Assembly: GCF_003403315.2 (NCBI RefSeq)
Contig: NZ_CP048407.1
Location: 1,054,001-1,118,000, forward strand
Direction of reading: 5' to 3'
DNA from: Thermaerobacter sp. PB12/4term
Lineage (GTDB): Bacteria; Bacillota; Sulfobacillia; Thermaerobacterales; Thermaerobacteraceae
Length of the DNA: 64,000 nucleotides
Below the pieces are notes generated by a model. That model was not told the DNA's origin and did not search any database. It saw nothing but the letters and a program-made list of their open reading frames with translations. The translations under genes and the position numbers were made by a program. Shown here piece after piece: positions 18,249 to 27,602 of this stretch; position 1 is the stretch's first letter; every line of letters begins with the position of its first letter.

Positions 18249-19121
18249 GTGGCCCCTGAAGGCGCGGTCCCGGAGGCCGGGCAGCAGGCCGGGGCCGTCA
18301 TGCAGCGGCAGCGGGTGGACGGGGTGGAGTGGCTCGTTCCTTCCGGTGCGCCGTCCTGGCTGTTTTTGGCCTTCACCACGCGCCGGGGAGGCGTCAGCCG
18401 GGGCCCTTGGGCGGAACTCAACCTGGGCCGCTCCACCGCGGACGAACCGGCCCGCGTCGAGGCCAACCGGCAGCGGGTGCTGGCCGCCGCCGGTCCGGAG
18501 TGGCAGTGGGTCGCCATGCCGCGCATGGTCCACGGCGCAGCGGTGGCCGTGGCCCGGGCCGGCGAGACCTGGGCGCCCGGCAGGGGGCCGGAGGCCGATG
18601 CGCTGGTCACCACCGACCCCGGCGTCCTCCTGTGGGCGACCTTCGCCGACTGCGTGCCCGTTTTCCTCTGGGGCAGCGCCACGGCATCCCGCAGGGGCGT
18701 GGCGCTGGCCCACGCCGGCTGGCGCGGTACCCTGGCGGGGGTGGCGCCGGCGGCGGCCCGGGCGCTGGCCGAGACCCTGGGGACCGGGCCCGAGCGCCTG
18801 CACGCGTTGATCGGACCCTCCATCGGCCCCTGCTGCTTCGAGGTGGACGAGCCTGTCCTGGAGTCCCTGGACCGCCGCCTGCCCTGGGCGGAGGAAGTGC
18901 TGTTCCCCTCCCCCCGGGGAGCCGGTTACCGGCACTGGGACCTGTGGGAGACCAACCGGCGGCTGCTGGTGGAGGCGGGCCTGGATCCGCGGCACATCGC
19001 CGTGGCGGGGCTGTGTACCGCCTGCGACACCGAGACTTTCTTCTCCCACCGGGCCAGCGGCGGCCGCACAGGGCGGATGGCGGGCCTGATCGGCATCCGC
19101 CCCGGGGCCCCCGCGAGCTGA
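18249..19121 (+). CDS. pgeF: peptidoglycan editing factor PgeF (YfiH/YlmD laccase-domain family)
   Basis: Member of the YfiH/PgeF family (DUF152), 290 aa. E. coli PgeF removes L-Ser wrongly built into the peptidoglycan stem peptide, and other members show laccase or purine nucleoside activities in vitro. The three predicted metal ligands are present: His95 in VHGAAV, Cys135 in ADCVPV and His155 in HAGWRGT. GTG 18249 follows GGGGAGGGAG. It lies at the head of the ylm gene group (pgeF, ylmE, sepF, ylmG, divIVA), consistent with a cell-wall role. Confidence 0.92.
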   Translation: MAPEGAVPEAGQQAGAVMQRQRVDGVEWLVPSGAPSWLFLAFTTRRGGVSRGPWAELNLGRSTADEPARVEANRQRVLAAAGPEWQWVAMPRMVHGAAVAVARAGETWAPGRGPEADALVTTDPGVLLWATFADCVPVFLWGSATASRRGVALAHAGWRGTLAGVAPAAARALAETLGTGPERLHALIGPSIGPCCFEVDEPVLESLDRRLPWAEEVLFPSPRGAGYRHWDLWETNRRLLVEAGLDPRHIAVAGLCTACDTETFFSHRASGGRTGRMAGLIGIRPGAPAS

Positions 19122-19657
19122 AGCGCCCCGGGGCCGCCGGGGCCCTTTCGCGCCGCCGCGCCCGCGGCCCAGGGGCTAGGGCAGCGCCGGGGGCGATGTG
19201 AGCAATACCGCAGGGCGAGCCATGGGTCCGGTGCGGGGGAGCGGCCGGTCCCGCCGCCGGCACAGGGCCCCGGTAGAGCTCGCGGCTCCCTTCAGGCTCC
19301 GGCCCTGCATGCCGCGCCGCCCGCCCCCACGCCATACCGCCCACACCCCGTCACGCCCATGTCACGCTGCCAGCGGCGGCCACGCCATCGCCCGCCAAGA
19401 ATGTCGAAACCGGCAGGAGACGCGCCGCCCGGTATGGAATCGCCCTGCTACACTGGAAGGCTGGCGGCGCGTTCCGCGGCCCGCGGCCGGGCGGGCCCGC
19501 CCCAGGTGCCGGGGCCGGCCCGTGCCGGATCGCCCGCAGCAGAGTTGCTTGCCCGCGCAGCGGGGCGGAAGGCGGCACCGGCCGGCCCGCCGCCCGGTGC
19601 CGGGTCCTTTCAGGGCGCGGCCCGGCCGCCGGCATCATCCGGGGAGCGACAGCATCC
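19122..19657. other. 536-base gap between pgeF and ylmE with one promoter candidate
   Basis: No convincing gene. The only regulatory-looking signal is TGCTACACT (19446-19454), an extended -10 form (TG, one base, TACACT), without a good -35 at 17 bases. If used, it would give ylmE-sepF a leader of about 200 bases. The rest is GC-rich with low-complexity frames. Confidence 0.35.
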
Positions 19658-20350
19658 ATGACCATTGCCGAGCGGGTGGCGGCCGTGCGGGACCGCATCG
19701 CCGCCGCGGCGGCCCGGGCCGGGCGGGATCCCGGTGACGTGACCCTGGTGGCCGTGAGCAAGACGGTGCCCGTGGCGGCCATGCGGGAGGCGTACGCCGC
19801 CGGCATCCGCGATTTCGGAGAGAACCGGGCCCAGGAGGCCCGGGACAAGTTTCCGGCCTTCGGCGAGGACGTCCGCTGGCACTTCGTCGGCCGCCTGCAG
19901 ACCAACAAGGTCAAGTACATCGCCCGGCACTGCCACCTGCTCCACTCCCTCGACCGCCTGGCCCTGGCCCAGGAGGTCGACCGGCGGGCGGGCCGCTGCG
20001 GCCGGGTCCTCCCGTGTCTGGTGGAAGTCAACGTGGCCGGGGAGGCCACCAAGGCCGGCCTGCCGCCGGAGAAGGTGGTCCCCTTCCTCCAGCAGGTGGC
20101 CGGCCTGAAGGGTTTGCAGGTGGTGGGGCTCATGACCGTGGCGCCCCCGACCGATGATCCGGAAAGGGTGCGGCCCGTCTTCCGGCAGTTGCGCCAGCTG
20201 GCCGAGGAGGCCGCCCGGCAGTGCCGCGGTCTGCCGGGCATCGAGCTGCGCCACCTGTCCATGGGGATGACCGACGATTTCGAGGTGGCGGTGGAGGAAG
20301 GCGCCACCATCGTGCGCATCGGCCGGGCCATCTTCGGCGAGCGTGGATGA
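19658..20350 (+). CDS. ylmE: PLP homeostasis protein YlmE (YggS/PROSC family)
   Basis: Pyridoxal-phosphate-binding protein that keeps free PLP balanced; it has a single-domain TIM barrel and no known catalysis. 230 aa, typical length. Lys35 in LVAVSKTV is the PLP lysine. [34 protein letters not shown] and [23 protein letters not shown]-type segments are all family signatures. It overlaps the sepF ribosome site by spacing only: its stop is at 20348-20350 and sepF starts at 20363. Confidence 0.95.
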   Translation: MTIAERVAAVRDRIAAAAARAGRDPGDVTLVAVSKTVPVAAMREAYAAGIRDFGENRAQEARDKFPAFGEDVRWHFVGRLQTNKVKYIARHCHLLHSLDRLALAQEVDRRAGRCGRVLPCLVEVNVAGEATKAGLPPEKVVPFLQQVAGLKGLQVVGLMTVAPPTDDPERVRPVFRQLRQLAEEAARQCRGLPGIELRHLSMGMTDDFEVAVEEGATIVRIGRAIFGERG

Positions 20351-20362
20351 GGAGGAATGCCC

Positions 20363-20821
20363 ATGGGGTGGATGGACCGGCTGCTGTCCCTGATCGGCTT
20401 CGAGGTGGAGGAGGAAGTGGTGGAGGTGCCGGCGGGGGAGGAACCGCAGGCTGCTCAGGCGGCTCCGCGGCGCCGCGACGGTCGCCCGCACCGGGAGCGG
20501 GGGGAGGGCGGCCCGGGACCCCGGCCGGGCCAGCTGGTACCCCTGGCGGCGGGGGGCCGCTCCCAGCGGGTGGTGATCGCCCGCCCGCGGTCCTTCGACG
20601 AGGTCCAGGAGATCGCCGAGCACCTGAAGAACCGGCGGCCCCTGATCCTCAACCTCGAGGACACCGACAAGGAGACGGCCCAGCGCATCCTCAACTTCCT
20701 GAGCGGCACGATCTACGCCTTGAACGGGGAGATGCACCGCATCGCCAACGGCGTGGTGTTCTTCGCCCCGCAGAACGTGGAGACCGTGGTCGACCGGCCG
20801 GACTTCCTCACCCGGGATTGA
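20363..20821 (+). CDS. sepF: cell division protein SepF
   Basis: FtsZ-binding septum protein that forms rings and anchors FtsZ to the membrane through an N-terminal amphipathic helix; 152 aa. That helix is [14 protein letters not shown] charged linker (about 15-60) leads into the conserved SepF domain, [20 protein letters not shown] to [22 protein letters not shown] 20363 is chosen because GGAGG (20351-20355) is seven bases upstream; ATG 20357 is too close. With ftsA absent from this cluster, SepF may be a main tether for FtsZ. Confidence 0.95.
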   Translation: MGWMDRLLSLIGFEVEEEVVEVPAGEEPQAAQAAPRRRDGRPHRERGEGGPGPRPGQLVPLAAGGRSQRVVIARPRSFDEVQEIAEHLKNRRPLILNLEDTDKETAQRILNFLSGTIYALNGEMHRIANGVVFFAPQNVETVVDRPDFLTRD

Positions 20822-20939
20822 TGCGAGGCGGCGGCAGCGGCGCCGGGGGTGATGGCCTCCGGCGGGCATCACCGGCCGGCCTCACCGAAGGGTAGGCAAC
20901 CCGGGACCGGACCCGGGCGCGGCCGTAGGAGGGTGAGCG

Positions 20940-21230
20940 TTGACCGATTTGCTCGTCCTGTTCCTCGTGCGATTGATCCAAGGGCTCGCCACGGCGTTCT
21001 TCTGGCTCTTGCTGATCCGGGTGATCATGTCGTGGTTCATCCAGGGTAACTACAACCGGACGTTTCACGATATCTACCGTGTACTGGTCCAGTTGACGGA
21101 ACCGGTCCTGGCGCCCATCCGGCGGGTGATGCCCGCCACCGGGCCCCTGGATCTGTCGCCCCTGGTCGCCATCCTGCTGGTGCAGCTGGTGGAGTGGATC
21201 CTGGTGCGGCTGTTGCGGTTGCTGGCCTGA
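20940..21230 (+). CDS. YggT/YlmG family membrane protein
   Basis: Small membrane protein of 96 aa with two hydrophobic segments (about residues 5-32 and 65-95) flanking the conserved loop YRVLVQLTEPVLAPIRRVMP. The family (YggT, YlmG) is linked to membrane or division-site organisation in bacteria and plastids, with no defined biochemical activity. TTG 20940 follows GGAGGG closely. It lies between sepF and divIVA; the S4-domain gene ylmH, usually here, is absent. Confidence 0.92.
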   Translation: MTDLLVLFLVRLIQGLATAFFWLLLIRVIMSWFIQGNYNRTFHDIYRVLVQLTEPVLAPIRRVMPATGPLDLSPLVAILLVQLVEWILVRLLRLLA

Positions 21231-21298
21231 CGACGGCGCCGCCGGTTGCCGGGACCCGGCAGGCTACCCGGCGGGCGCCGATCCCGGGAGGTGGAACA

Positions 21299-21937
21299 AT
21301 GGCCCTGACCCCTCTGGACATCCACAACAAGCAGTTTCCCCGTTCCTTCCGCGGCTACAACGAGACCGAGGTCGACGAGTTCCTCGAGCAGGTGGGCCGC
21401 GAGTTCGACCAGGTGCTACGGGACAACGCGGCCCTGCGCGAGCAGGTCGAGGCCCTGAACGCCAGGCTCGAGCAGTACCGGCAGCTGGAGGACACCCTCC
21501 ACAACACGCTGGTGGTGGCCCAGGAGACGGCGGAGGAGGTCAAGGCCAGCGCCCAGAAGCAGGCGGAGCTCATGATCAACCAGGCGCGGCTGGAGGCCGA
21601 GCAGATCGTGCAGGCCGCCCGGGCCAAGGCCGAGGAGATGGAGCGCCGCTACCAGGAGCTGCTGAGCAGCATGAAGGCTGCCCGGGCGCGGATGCGTGCC
21701 CTGCTGCTGGCCCATCTGCAGCTGCTGGACGAAGAGGCCGGGGACGGGAGCACGGACGAAGGGGCCGCCGGTGAACGTGGGGACGGGGAGGAGGCACAGG
21801 AGCACCGCGGCGATGCCAAGGACGGTGCCGGGCGCGGTGTTCCTGCCGGAACGCGGGATCCGGCACCGCTGGGTGCCCCGGCGGCGTGGGGTGCACGCGA
21901 AGCGGCTGCCGCCCGGGACCGGGCGGGGGGCGTGTAA
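21299..21937 (+). CDS. divIVA: DivIVA cell-pole and septum scaffold
   Basis: Coiled-coil protein that binds curved membrane at poles and septa; 212 aa. The N-terminal lipid-binding domain is MALTPLDIHNKQFPRSFRGY followed by EVDEFLEQV. A long coiled coil spans about residues 30-135. The last 70 residues are acidic and Gly/Ala-rich with little predicted structure, unlike the compact tails of most homologues. ATG 21299 follows GGGAGGTGG. It closes the ylm gene group. Confidence 0.94.
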   Translation: MALTPLDIHNKQFPRSFRGYNETEVDEFLEQVGREFDQVLRDNAALREQVEALNARLEQYRQLEDTLHNTLVVAQETAEEVKASAQKQAELMINQARLEAEQIVQAARAKAEEMERRYQELLSSMKAARARMRALLLAHLQLLDEEAGDGSTDEGAAGERGDGEEAQEHRGDAKDGAGRGVPAGTRDPAPLGAPAAWGAREAAAARDRAGGV

Positions 21938-22342
21938 CCCCCGTCCCGGTGAGGGGACGCCGCCGGCAATACGGGCCCCGGGACGGGTCGTGGGGCCATA
22001 GAGACGGGTTCCGGCCCGCCGGCACGGCCAGTCGTCGGCAAGAGGGCGGGCCACGGTCGGGGCCGCCGCCAGGTCATGCTCCGCCCTGGCGGCGGCCCTG
22101 CCGTTTGCAGACGGCGGTCATCGCCTCCGATCGCCTTCTCCCTTCCTGGGACAGGTCGGCGACAAACGGTCGTTTGGGACCGTGGTCGGACTCCCGTGGG
22201 ACCTCCGTTCGATTTTTCGCGTCGCGTCCGTTCCGACACGCACAAACGGCCTCACTTGTCCGAAAATGATGGTCGAACAGGTGGATGTGGCCGGGGCTGC
22301 GTGAACCCCTGCCCAGAAATCCGGGAATTGGGAGGTGCAGCC
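21938..22342. other. gap after divIVA: hairpins and an AT-richer upstream region
   Basis: A strong hairpin at 22061-22097 (13-bp stem GGCCGCCGCCAGG/CCTGGCGGCGGCC, 11-base loop) probably ends divIVA transcripts, although no T-run follows. At 22163-22176 there is a small inverted repeat CAAACG-GT-CGTTTG, and CAAACGG recurs near 22242. The stretch 22140-22300 is clearly less GC-rich than its surroundings and is a likely regulatory region for the acidic secreted protein, but no promoter with correct spacing was identified. Confidence 0.45.
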
Positions 22343-23716
22343 ATGGGTCGGAGCCGATGGTTCCGACGGGCCGCTGCAGCGGGCGTCCTGGTGTGTTTCG
22401 TAGCCCTGCCCCAACTGGCTCTCGCCAGCGGGGATCCGCCGGGGGCGACGCCGTCGGGAGCGACCACCGGAACCAATGAGGCCGGTACCGTCGCCACCGG
22501 AACCGCAGCGTCCTCTGGCGGGCAGAAGATCGATCCGGGAACGTTGTTCGCCGTTCGCTACTATGTGCAACAGCTGATCGAGGACCTGCGGCTGCTGGTC
22601 ACCCTGGACCCATCGGGTGACGCCAAGCTCCTGGCCGAATTCGCCAAGGTGCGGGCCGACATCCTGGCGGATCTCGATCCCCAGTCGGAATGGTACGACC
22701 GCCTCGCCGGGGAGATCGCATCCAACCTGCGATTGGCCCAGGAGCGGGTGGTAGAGGCCCTGGCGGAGGGCCAACCGACGGACGAAGCGGTGGCGGCCAT
22801 CAAGGACGCCGTGCAGCGTCTCCAGGAGCTGGCCGCTCAGCTCGAGCAGGCGACGGAGGCCGCCGAGCCCAACAGCAGCCGCCCCGAGGGCGACGCCTCC
22901 GCGGGTCGAGACACGGGGACCGCAGGCGACCAGGGAAGCGACTCGGCACCGGGCAACGCCTCCTCGCCCGGCGGCGGGACGGGCCACGGTGCCCTGGACG
23001 ATGCCTTGCAGGCGGCTGAGGAGGCCGACCTGGCTGTCGCCGCCGTGGCGATGATCGACCCGGCCGTGGTGCGGGCGCTGCGGGACCAGGGTTACGGTTA
23101 CGGCCAGATCGCCCTGATGTACGCCGCCGCCCAGCGGATTTCCGCGCAGACCGGCCAGGACGTCACCGTGGGGCAGGTGGCCGACTTGGTGGCGCAGTCC
23201 GGCGGTGAACAGGGCGGCCGCCAGGGGTTCGGCAAGAACCTGCGGGCGGTGCTGGCCCAGTTCGGCGTCGAGCGCCAAGACGTCAAAGCCGGGACCTCGG
23301 TGGCGGCGCCCCGGCGCGAAGGGGACGGGGGCGACAAGGCCCAAGCCAGGGCGGCAGCCGAGTCCGAGGAGAAAGTCGAGCAGAAGCCCGAATCCGCTGA
23401 TGATGCGGATCGCGCGGTGGGGAAAGGTCGAGACGAGAAACGCCGTGACGACACGCAGGGGTATGAGGACCGGGGTGGCGACCAGGACGACCAGGACGAT
23501 CGGGACGAGGAAGACGTGGACGACGAGGACGAAAACAACCTGGATGAAAACAGCGTGGACGAAGACGATGAAGATGACGGTCAGCATGGCGACTTGCAGC
23601 AGGATGACGATGACAACGGCGATGCGGACGAGGATGCGGGCGATCACCAGGAAGGTGACGAGGACCAGGACAGCCAGCATGACCAGGGACCGAGCGGTGA
23701 GGACGAGAGCGACTGA
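22343..23716 (+). CDS. secreted DUF5667-like protein with Asp/Glu-rich tail
   Basis: 457-aa exported protein. The signal peptide MGRSRWFRR plus a hydrophobic core ends near ALASG (about residue 29). A helical domain at about 60-180 (VRYYVQQLIEDLRLLVTLDP, then LAEFAKVRADILADL) resembles DUF5667, seen in secreted proteins of Bacillota and Actinobacteria. A second helical segment lies at about 215-310 (ALRDQGYGYGQIALMYAAAQ). From about 350 to the end the chain is dominated by Asp and Glu with some His, Gln and Asn, giving an extreme negative charge. ATG 22343 follows GGGAGG. Function unknown; the tail suggests cation binding or a wall-associated role, which is inference. Confidence 0.8.
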   Translation: MGRSRWFRRAAAAGVLVCFVALPQLALASGDPPGATPSGATTGTNEAGTVATGTAASSGGQKIDPGTLFAVRYYVQQLIEDLRLLVTLDPSGDAKLLAEFAKVRADILADLDPQSEWYDRLAGEIASNLRLAQERVVEALAEGQPTDEAVAAIKDAVQRLQELAAQLEQATEAAEPNSSRPEGDASAGRDTGTAGDQGSDSAPGNASSPGGGTGHGALDDALQAAEEADLAVAAVAMIDPAVVRALRDQGYGYGQIALMYAAAQRISAQTGQDVTVGQVADLVAQSGGEQGGRQGFGKNLRAVLAQFGVERQDVKAGTSVAAPRREGDGGDKAQARAAAESEEKVEQKPESADDADRAVGKGRDEKRRDDTQGYEDRGGDQDDQDDRDEEDVDDEDENNLDENSVDEDDEDDGQHGDLQQDDDDNGDADEDAGDHQEGDEDQDSQHDQGPSGEDESD

Positions 23717-23746
23717 GCGGCATGGACATCGAAGCGCCCGGCTGCC

Positions 23747-23775
23747 TTGACGGCGGGCGGCGGTGCTTCTACAAT
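23747..23775 (+). promoter_or_regulatory. sigma-A promoter of the ileS T-box transcript
   Basis: TTGACG (23747-23752), 17-base spacer, TACAAT (23770-23775): five of six matches at each box. A second -10-like CATAAT lies at 23780-23785. Transcription would begin near 23782, about 47 bases before T-box stem I. Confidence 0.8.
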
Positions 23776-23792
23776 GTGCCATAATCCGATGG

Positions 23793-23819
23793 GGCGGGCG
23801 CCGGCAACCGGCGCCCGCC
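23793..23819 (+). other. 12-bp hairpin at the 5' end of the ileS leader
   Basis: Perfect inverted repeat GGCGGGCGCCGG/CCGGCGCCCGCC with loop CAA, lying just downstream of the predicted start site and upstream of T-box stem I. It could be a 5' stabilising hairpin or the end of transcripts from the upstream gene. No T-run follows. Confidence 0.6.
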
Positions 23820-23828
23820 GGCTACGGC

Positions 23829-24278
23829 GATGACGGGGCGAGTAGGGCCGGTCGCCCAGCCGGTACCAGAGAGCCCGGGCCACAGGCTGCGAGCCCGGCA
23901 CCGGTGACGGTCCGAAGATCACCCTGGAGCCGCCCACCGAACCGGCCGCCGGCTGGCGGGGACCGACGTTGCCCCGCCGGATGGGGGCCGCAGTAGGCTG
24001 GGTCGCCTGGCCCCCGTTAACGGGCTGCAGAGCGCCCGGCGGTGGACCCGCGGGGTTCGGTCGCGCCGGGGTGGCCGCCCTGGTTCAGGACCCGCTCCGG
24101 CAAGGCGCCTTGCGGCCCTCGCCGGCCCGGGTGGGAGTTTCCCCGGCGGCCAACCGCTGCAGCCGGAGCGGTCGACGCCGGCGGAGACATCCGGGAATAC
24201 CGGCGGGGACAACCGGGAACAAAGGTGGTACCGCGAAGCAACCCCTTCGCCCTTTGGCGAAGGGGTTGCTTGGCTTCT
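23829..24278 (+). promoter_or_regulatory. T-box riboswitch, isoleucine-specific, upstream of ileS
   Basis: Complete T-box leader. Stem I motifs are in order: GAUGACGGGGCGAGUA (AGTA at 23841-23844), AGAGAG (23868-23873), GGCTGCGAG (23885-23893), then the specifier loop GAAGATCACC with codon ATC at 23918-23920, which reads isoleucine. The T-box sequence GGTGGTACCGCG is at 24224-24235; its TGGT pairs with a tRNA ending ACCA. The terminator is a 14-bp stem (24238-24251 with 24256-24269, loop CTTT) followed by TTGGCTTCT. Uncharged tRNA-Ile would favour the antiterminator and allow ileS transcription. Confidence 0.93.
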
Positions 24279-24442
24279 GCGGCCCGACCGATCCGCCAGG
24301 GCCGGCGTCGCGGGAAGCGGAACCGGCGGTGGGCGAAGACCGGCCTGCCAGGGAGCGCAGCCCCGCAGGCCGGGCCGGCGCCGGAGACGTTCTTCGGTGA
24401 AGTCCCAGGCCAGGAAGTTCGAGGCGACAAGGAGGGGAAGGC

Positions 24443-27262
24443 GTGGACTACCGCGCAACCTTGAACCTGCCCAAGACCGACTTCCCCATGCGGGCGAACC
24501 TGCCCCAGCGGGAGCCCGAGATCCAGCGCCGCTGGGACGAGATGGGCCTCTACCGGCGGCTGCGCGAGGCGCGCCGCGGGCGGCCGCGGTTCGTCCTGCA
24601 CGACGGGCCGCCCTACGCCAACGGTGACATCCACGTGGGCACGGCCCTCAACAAGATCCTCAAGGACGTGGTGGTGCGCCACGCCTCCATGGCGGGCTAC
24701 GACGCGCCCTACGTGCCCGGCTGGGATACCCACGGACTGCCCATCGAACGCCGGGCCCTGGAGGTGCTGGGCGTCGACCGGAGGGCCATCTCCCCGGTGG
24801 AACTGCGCAACCGCTGCCGCGCCTATGCCCTGGACCAGATGAACCGGCAGCGCCAGCAGTTCCGCCGCCTGGGCGTGCTGGGGGACTGGGAGCGGCCCTA
24901 CCTCACCCTGGAGCCGGAGTACGAGGCGAAGCAGATCGAGGTCTTCGGCGAGATGGCCCGGCGGGGCTACATCTACCGCAACCTCTACTCGGTCTACTGG
25001 TGCCCCGTGGACGAGACGGCCCTGGCGGAGGCCGAGATCGAGTACCGGGAGAAGACGTCGCCTTCCATCTTCGTCGCCTTTCCCGTGGTGGACGGCCGCG
25101 GCCGGCTGCCCGAGGGCGCGCGGCTGGTGATCTGGACCACCACCCCCTGGACGATCCCGGCCAACCTGGCCATCGCCGTGCACCCGGAGGCGCGCTACGT
25201 GGCGGTGGAGACGGACCGGGAGCTCCTGGTGGTGGCCGAGCCCCTGGTGGAGCGGGTGCTCCAGGCTGCCCGGCTGGACGAACGCGGCCGCTTGGGCCCG
25301 TGGACCGGGGCCGAGCTGGAGGGGGTCACCTACCGCCACCCGCTGTTCGACCGCACCTCCCCGGTGGTGCTGGGCGAGCACGTCAGCATGGAAGAGGGGA
25401 CGGGCCTGGTGCACACGGCGCCCGGCCACGGCCAGGAGGACTTCGAGGTCGGCCGCCGCTACGGCCTGCCTGTGCTGAGCCCGGTGGACGACCGCGGCCG
25501 CTTCACCGAGGAGGCGGGGCCCTTCGCCGGCCTGTTCTACGCCGACGCCAACCCCCACATCGTCCGCGCCCTGGAGGAGGCGGGAGCACTGCTGGCTCAG
25601 GGCACCATCCGGCACCAGTACGCCCACTGCTGGCGCTGCCGCCAGCCGGTGATCTTCCGGGCCACCACCCAGTGGTTCGCTTCGGTGGAGGGCTTCCGCC
25701 GGCAGGCCCTGGAGGCCATCGAGGGGGTGCGCTGGATCCCCGAATGGGGCCGGGAGCGGATCCACAACATGATCGCCGACCGGGGCGACTGGTGCATCTC
25801 CCGCCAGCGGGCCTGGGGCGTGCCGATCCCGGTCTTCTACTGCGAGGCCTGCCAGGAGCCGGTCATCACCGAGGAGAGCATCCGGGCGGTGGCCGCGCTC
25901 TTCCGGCGGGAGGGGTCCAACGCCTGGTTCCTGCGGGAGGCGGCCCAGATCCTGCCCGAGGGCTTCGCCTGCCCCCACTGCGGCAGCCGGCAGGGCTTCC
26001 GCAAGGAGACCGACATCATGGACGTGTGGTTCGACTCGGGGTCGAGCCACGCCGCGGTGCTGGAGACGCGGGAGGAACTGGCCTGGCCGGCCGATCTCTA
26101 CCTGGAGGGCTCGGACCAGCACCGGGGCTGGTTCCAGTCGTCCCTGCTGACGGCGGTGGCCACCCGCGGCCGGGCGCCCTACCGGGCGGTGCTGACCCAC
26201 GGCTTCGTGGTCGACGGCGAGGGCCGCAAGATGTCCAAGTCTCTGGGCAACGTGGTCGACCCCAACGACGTCATCCGGCGCTACGGGGCCGACGTGCTGC
26301 GCCTGTGGGCGGTCTCGTCGGACTACCGGGGGGACGTGCGGATCTCGGAGGACATCCTCAAGCAGATGGCCGAGGTCTACCGCAAGATCCGCAACACCCT
26401 GCGCTTCCTGCTGGCCAACCTGGGGGACTTCGACCCGGCCCGGGACGCCGTGCCGTACGGGGAGCTGGGTGAGCTGGACCGCTGGGCGCTGGCCCGGCTG
26501 GCCCAGGTGACGGAGCGGGTGCGGCGGGCCTACGAGGAATACCAGTATCACCTGGTCTACCACGCCGTGCACAACTTCTGCGTCACCGAACTCAGCGCCT
26601 TCTACCTGGACGTGCTCAAGGACCGCCTCTACGCTTCCCTGCCCGCCGACCCGCGGCGCCGGGCGGCCCAGACGGTGCTCTACCAGCTGGCGCGCCACCT
26701 CACCCTGCTGCTGGCCCCGGTACTCTGCCACACGGCGGAAGAGGTCTGGGACCACCTGCCCCGGCTGGAGGGCGATCCGGAGAGCGTCCACCTGGCCCTC
26801 TTGCCCGAGCCTGCCGCCGCCTGGCGGGACGAGGAGCTGCTGCGCCGCTACGAAGTTCTGTTCGAGGTGCGGGAAGCGGTCTACCGCGCCCTGGAACAGG
26901 CGCGCCAGGAGAAGGTGATCGACGTGCCCGCCGAGGCCCGCGTGGTCATAGCGGGAGGCCGGGGTGAAGCGGCCCGGGTCCTGGAGGCGCTGTCCGCGGA
27001 CCTGCCGGAGCTGTTCCTGGTGGCCGAGGTGGTGGTCGAACCCGGCCCGGCGGCCGGCGCCGCGGGGGAAGGGGCCGGGGGCCCGGGGCAGGCCGCGGGC
27101 CAACCGGCCCGGGATCCGGCGGTCCGGGTGGAGCGGACGGCCCTGGCCCGCTGCGCCCGTTGCTGGCGGCACGTGCCTGGCGTCGGCGGCGATGCCGCCC
27201 ATCCCGACCTTTGCCCGCGTTGCGCGGCCGTGGTCCACGAGCTGGAGGCGGCGGGCGCCTGA
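24443..27262 (+). CDS. ileS: isoleucyl-tRNA synthetase
   Basis: Class I synthetase charging tRNA-Ile, with editing of valine; 939 aa, normal length. The HIGH motif is HVGT at 64-67, and KMSKS is at 596-600. The CP1 editing domain lies in between ([15 protein letters not shown], then the [16 protein letters not shown] segment). A C-terminal zinc finger has Cys904, Cys907, Cys924 and Cys927. A Gly/Ala-rich linker of about 30 residues precedes that finger. GTG 24443 follows AAGGAGGGG. It is controlled by the T-box leader just upstream. Confidence 0.98.
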   Translation: MDYRATLNLPKTDFPMRANLPQREPEIQRRWDEMGLYRRLREARRGRPRFVLHDGPPYANGDIHVGTALNKILKDVVVRHASMAGYDAPYVPGWDTHGLPIERRALEVLGVDRRAISPVELRNRCRAYALDQMNRQRQQFRRLGVLGDWERPYLTLEPEYEAKQIEVFGEMARRGYIYRNLYSVYWCPVDETALAEAEIEYREKTSPSIFVAFPVVDGRGRLPEGARLVIWTTTPWTIPANLAIAVHPEARYVAVETDRELLVVAEPLVERVLQAARLDERGRLGPWTGAELEGVTYRHPLFDRTSPVVLGEHVSMEEGTGLVHTAPGHGQEDFEVGRRYGLPVLSPVDDRGRFTEEAGPFAGLFYADANPHIVRALEEAGALLAQGTIRHQYAHCWRCRQPVIFRATTQWFASVEGFRRQALEAIEGVRWIPEWGRERIHNMIADRGDWCISRQRAWGVPIPVFYCEACQEPVITEESIRAVAALFRREGSNAWFLREAAQILPEGFACPHCGSRQGFRKETDIMDVWFDSGSSHAAVLETREELAWPADLYLEGSDQHRGWFQSSLLTAVATRGRAPYRAVLTHGFVVDGEGRKMSKSLGNVVDPNDVIRRYGADVLRLWAVSSDYRGDVRISEDILKQMAEVYRKIRNTLRFLLANLGDFDPARDAVPYGELGELDRWALARLAQVTERVRRAYEEYQYHLVYHAVHNFCVTELSAFYLDVLKDRLYASLPADPRRRAAQTVLYQLARHLTLLLAPVLCHTAEEVWDHLPRLEGDPESVHLALLPEPAAAWRDEELLRRYEVLFEVREAVYRALEQARQEKVIDVPAEARVVIAGGRGEAARVLEALSADLPELFLVAEVVVEPGPAAGAAGEGAGGPGQAAGQPARDPAVRVERTALARCARCWRHVPGVGGDAAHPDLCPRCAAVVHELEAAGA

Positions 27263-27602
27263 GAGGGCGGCGGCGGGACGGGCGGGCCGGGGGCTGGCAG
27301 GCGACCAGGACCGGACGGGCGGCCCGCGTCCTGGGCACCTGTCCCGCGGCCGGTGCATAGACCGTCGGTGCGGCGACCCTACCGTACCCGGCTGGCTTCC
27401 GGACCCGCCCGCCCCCGTGGGGAACAGTCCCTGGTCCCTGGCCCGCCGGGTGCCCGGCAGGGGAAAGGGCCGGGCGGACCCGGGGCAGGAGGGCCCGCCG
27501 GCCCGTCGAAGCAACAGGTCATTCTGCCGGCGGCCCCTGCCCCGGGGGAGGAACCCGGACGGGGCGGGTCCTGGCCGCTGGCCGCCGGAGGCCCGATGGA
27601 CG
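27263..27602. other. 340-base gap between ileS and the racemase gene
   Basis: GC-rich, with only low-complexity frames. No promoter, terminator or RNA element recognised. Confidence 0.4.

Noticed and set aside
22118-23782. Minus-strand frame with long Val/Leu/Ile stretches that look like membrane segments
   Set aside because: The hydrophobic runs are the reverse complement of Asp/Glu codons in the acidic tail, an artefact of the genetic code.
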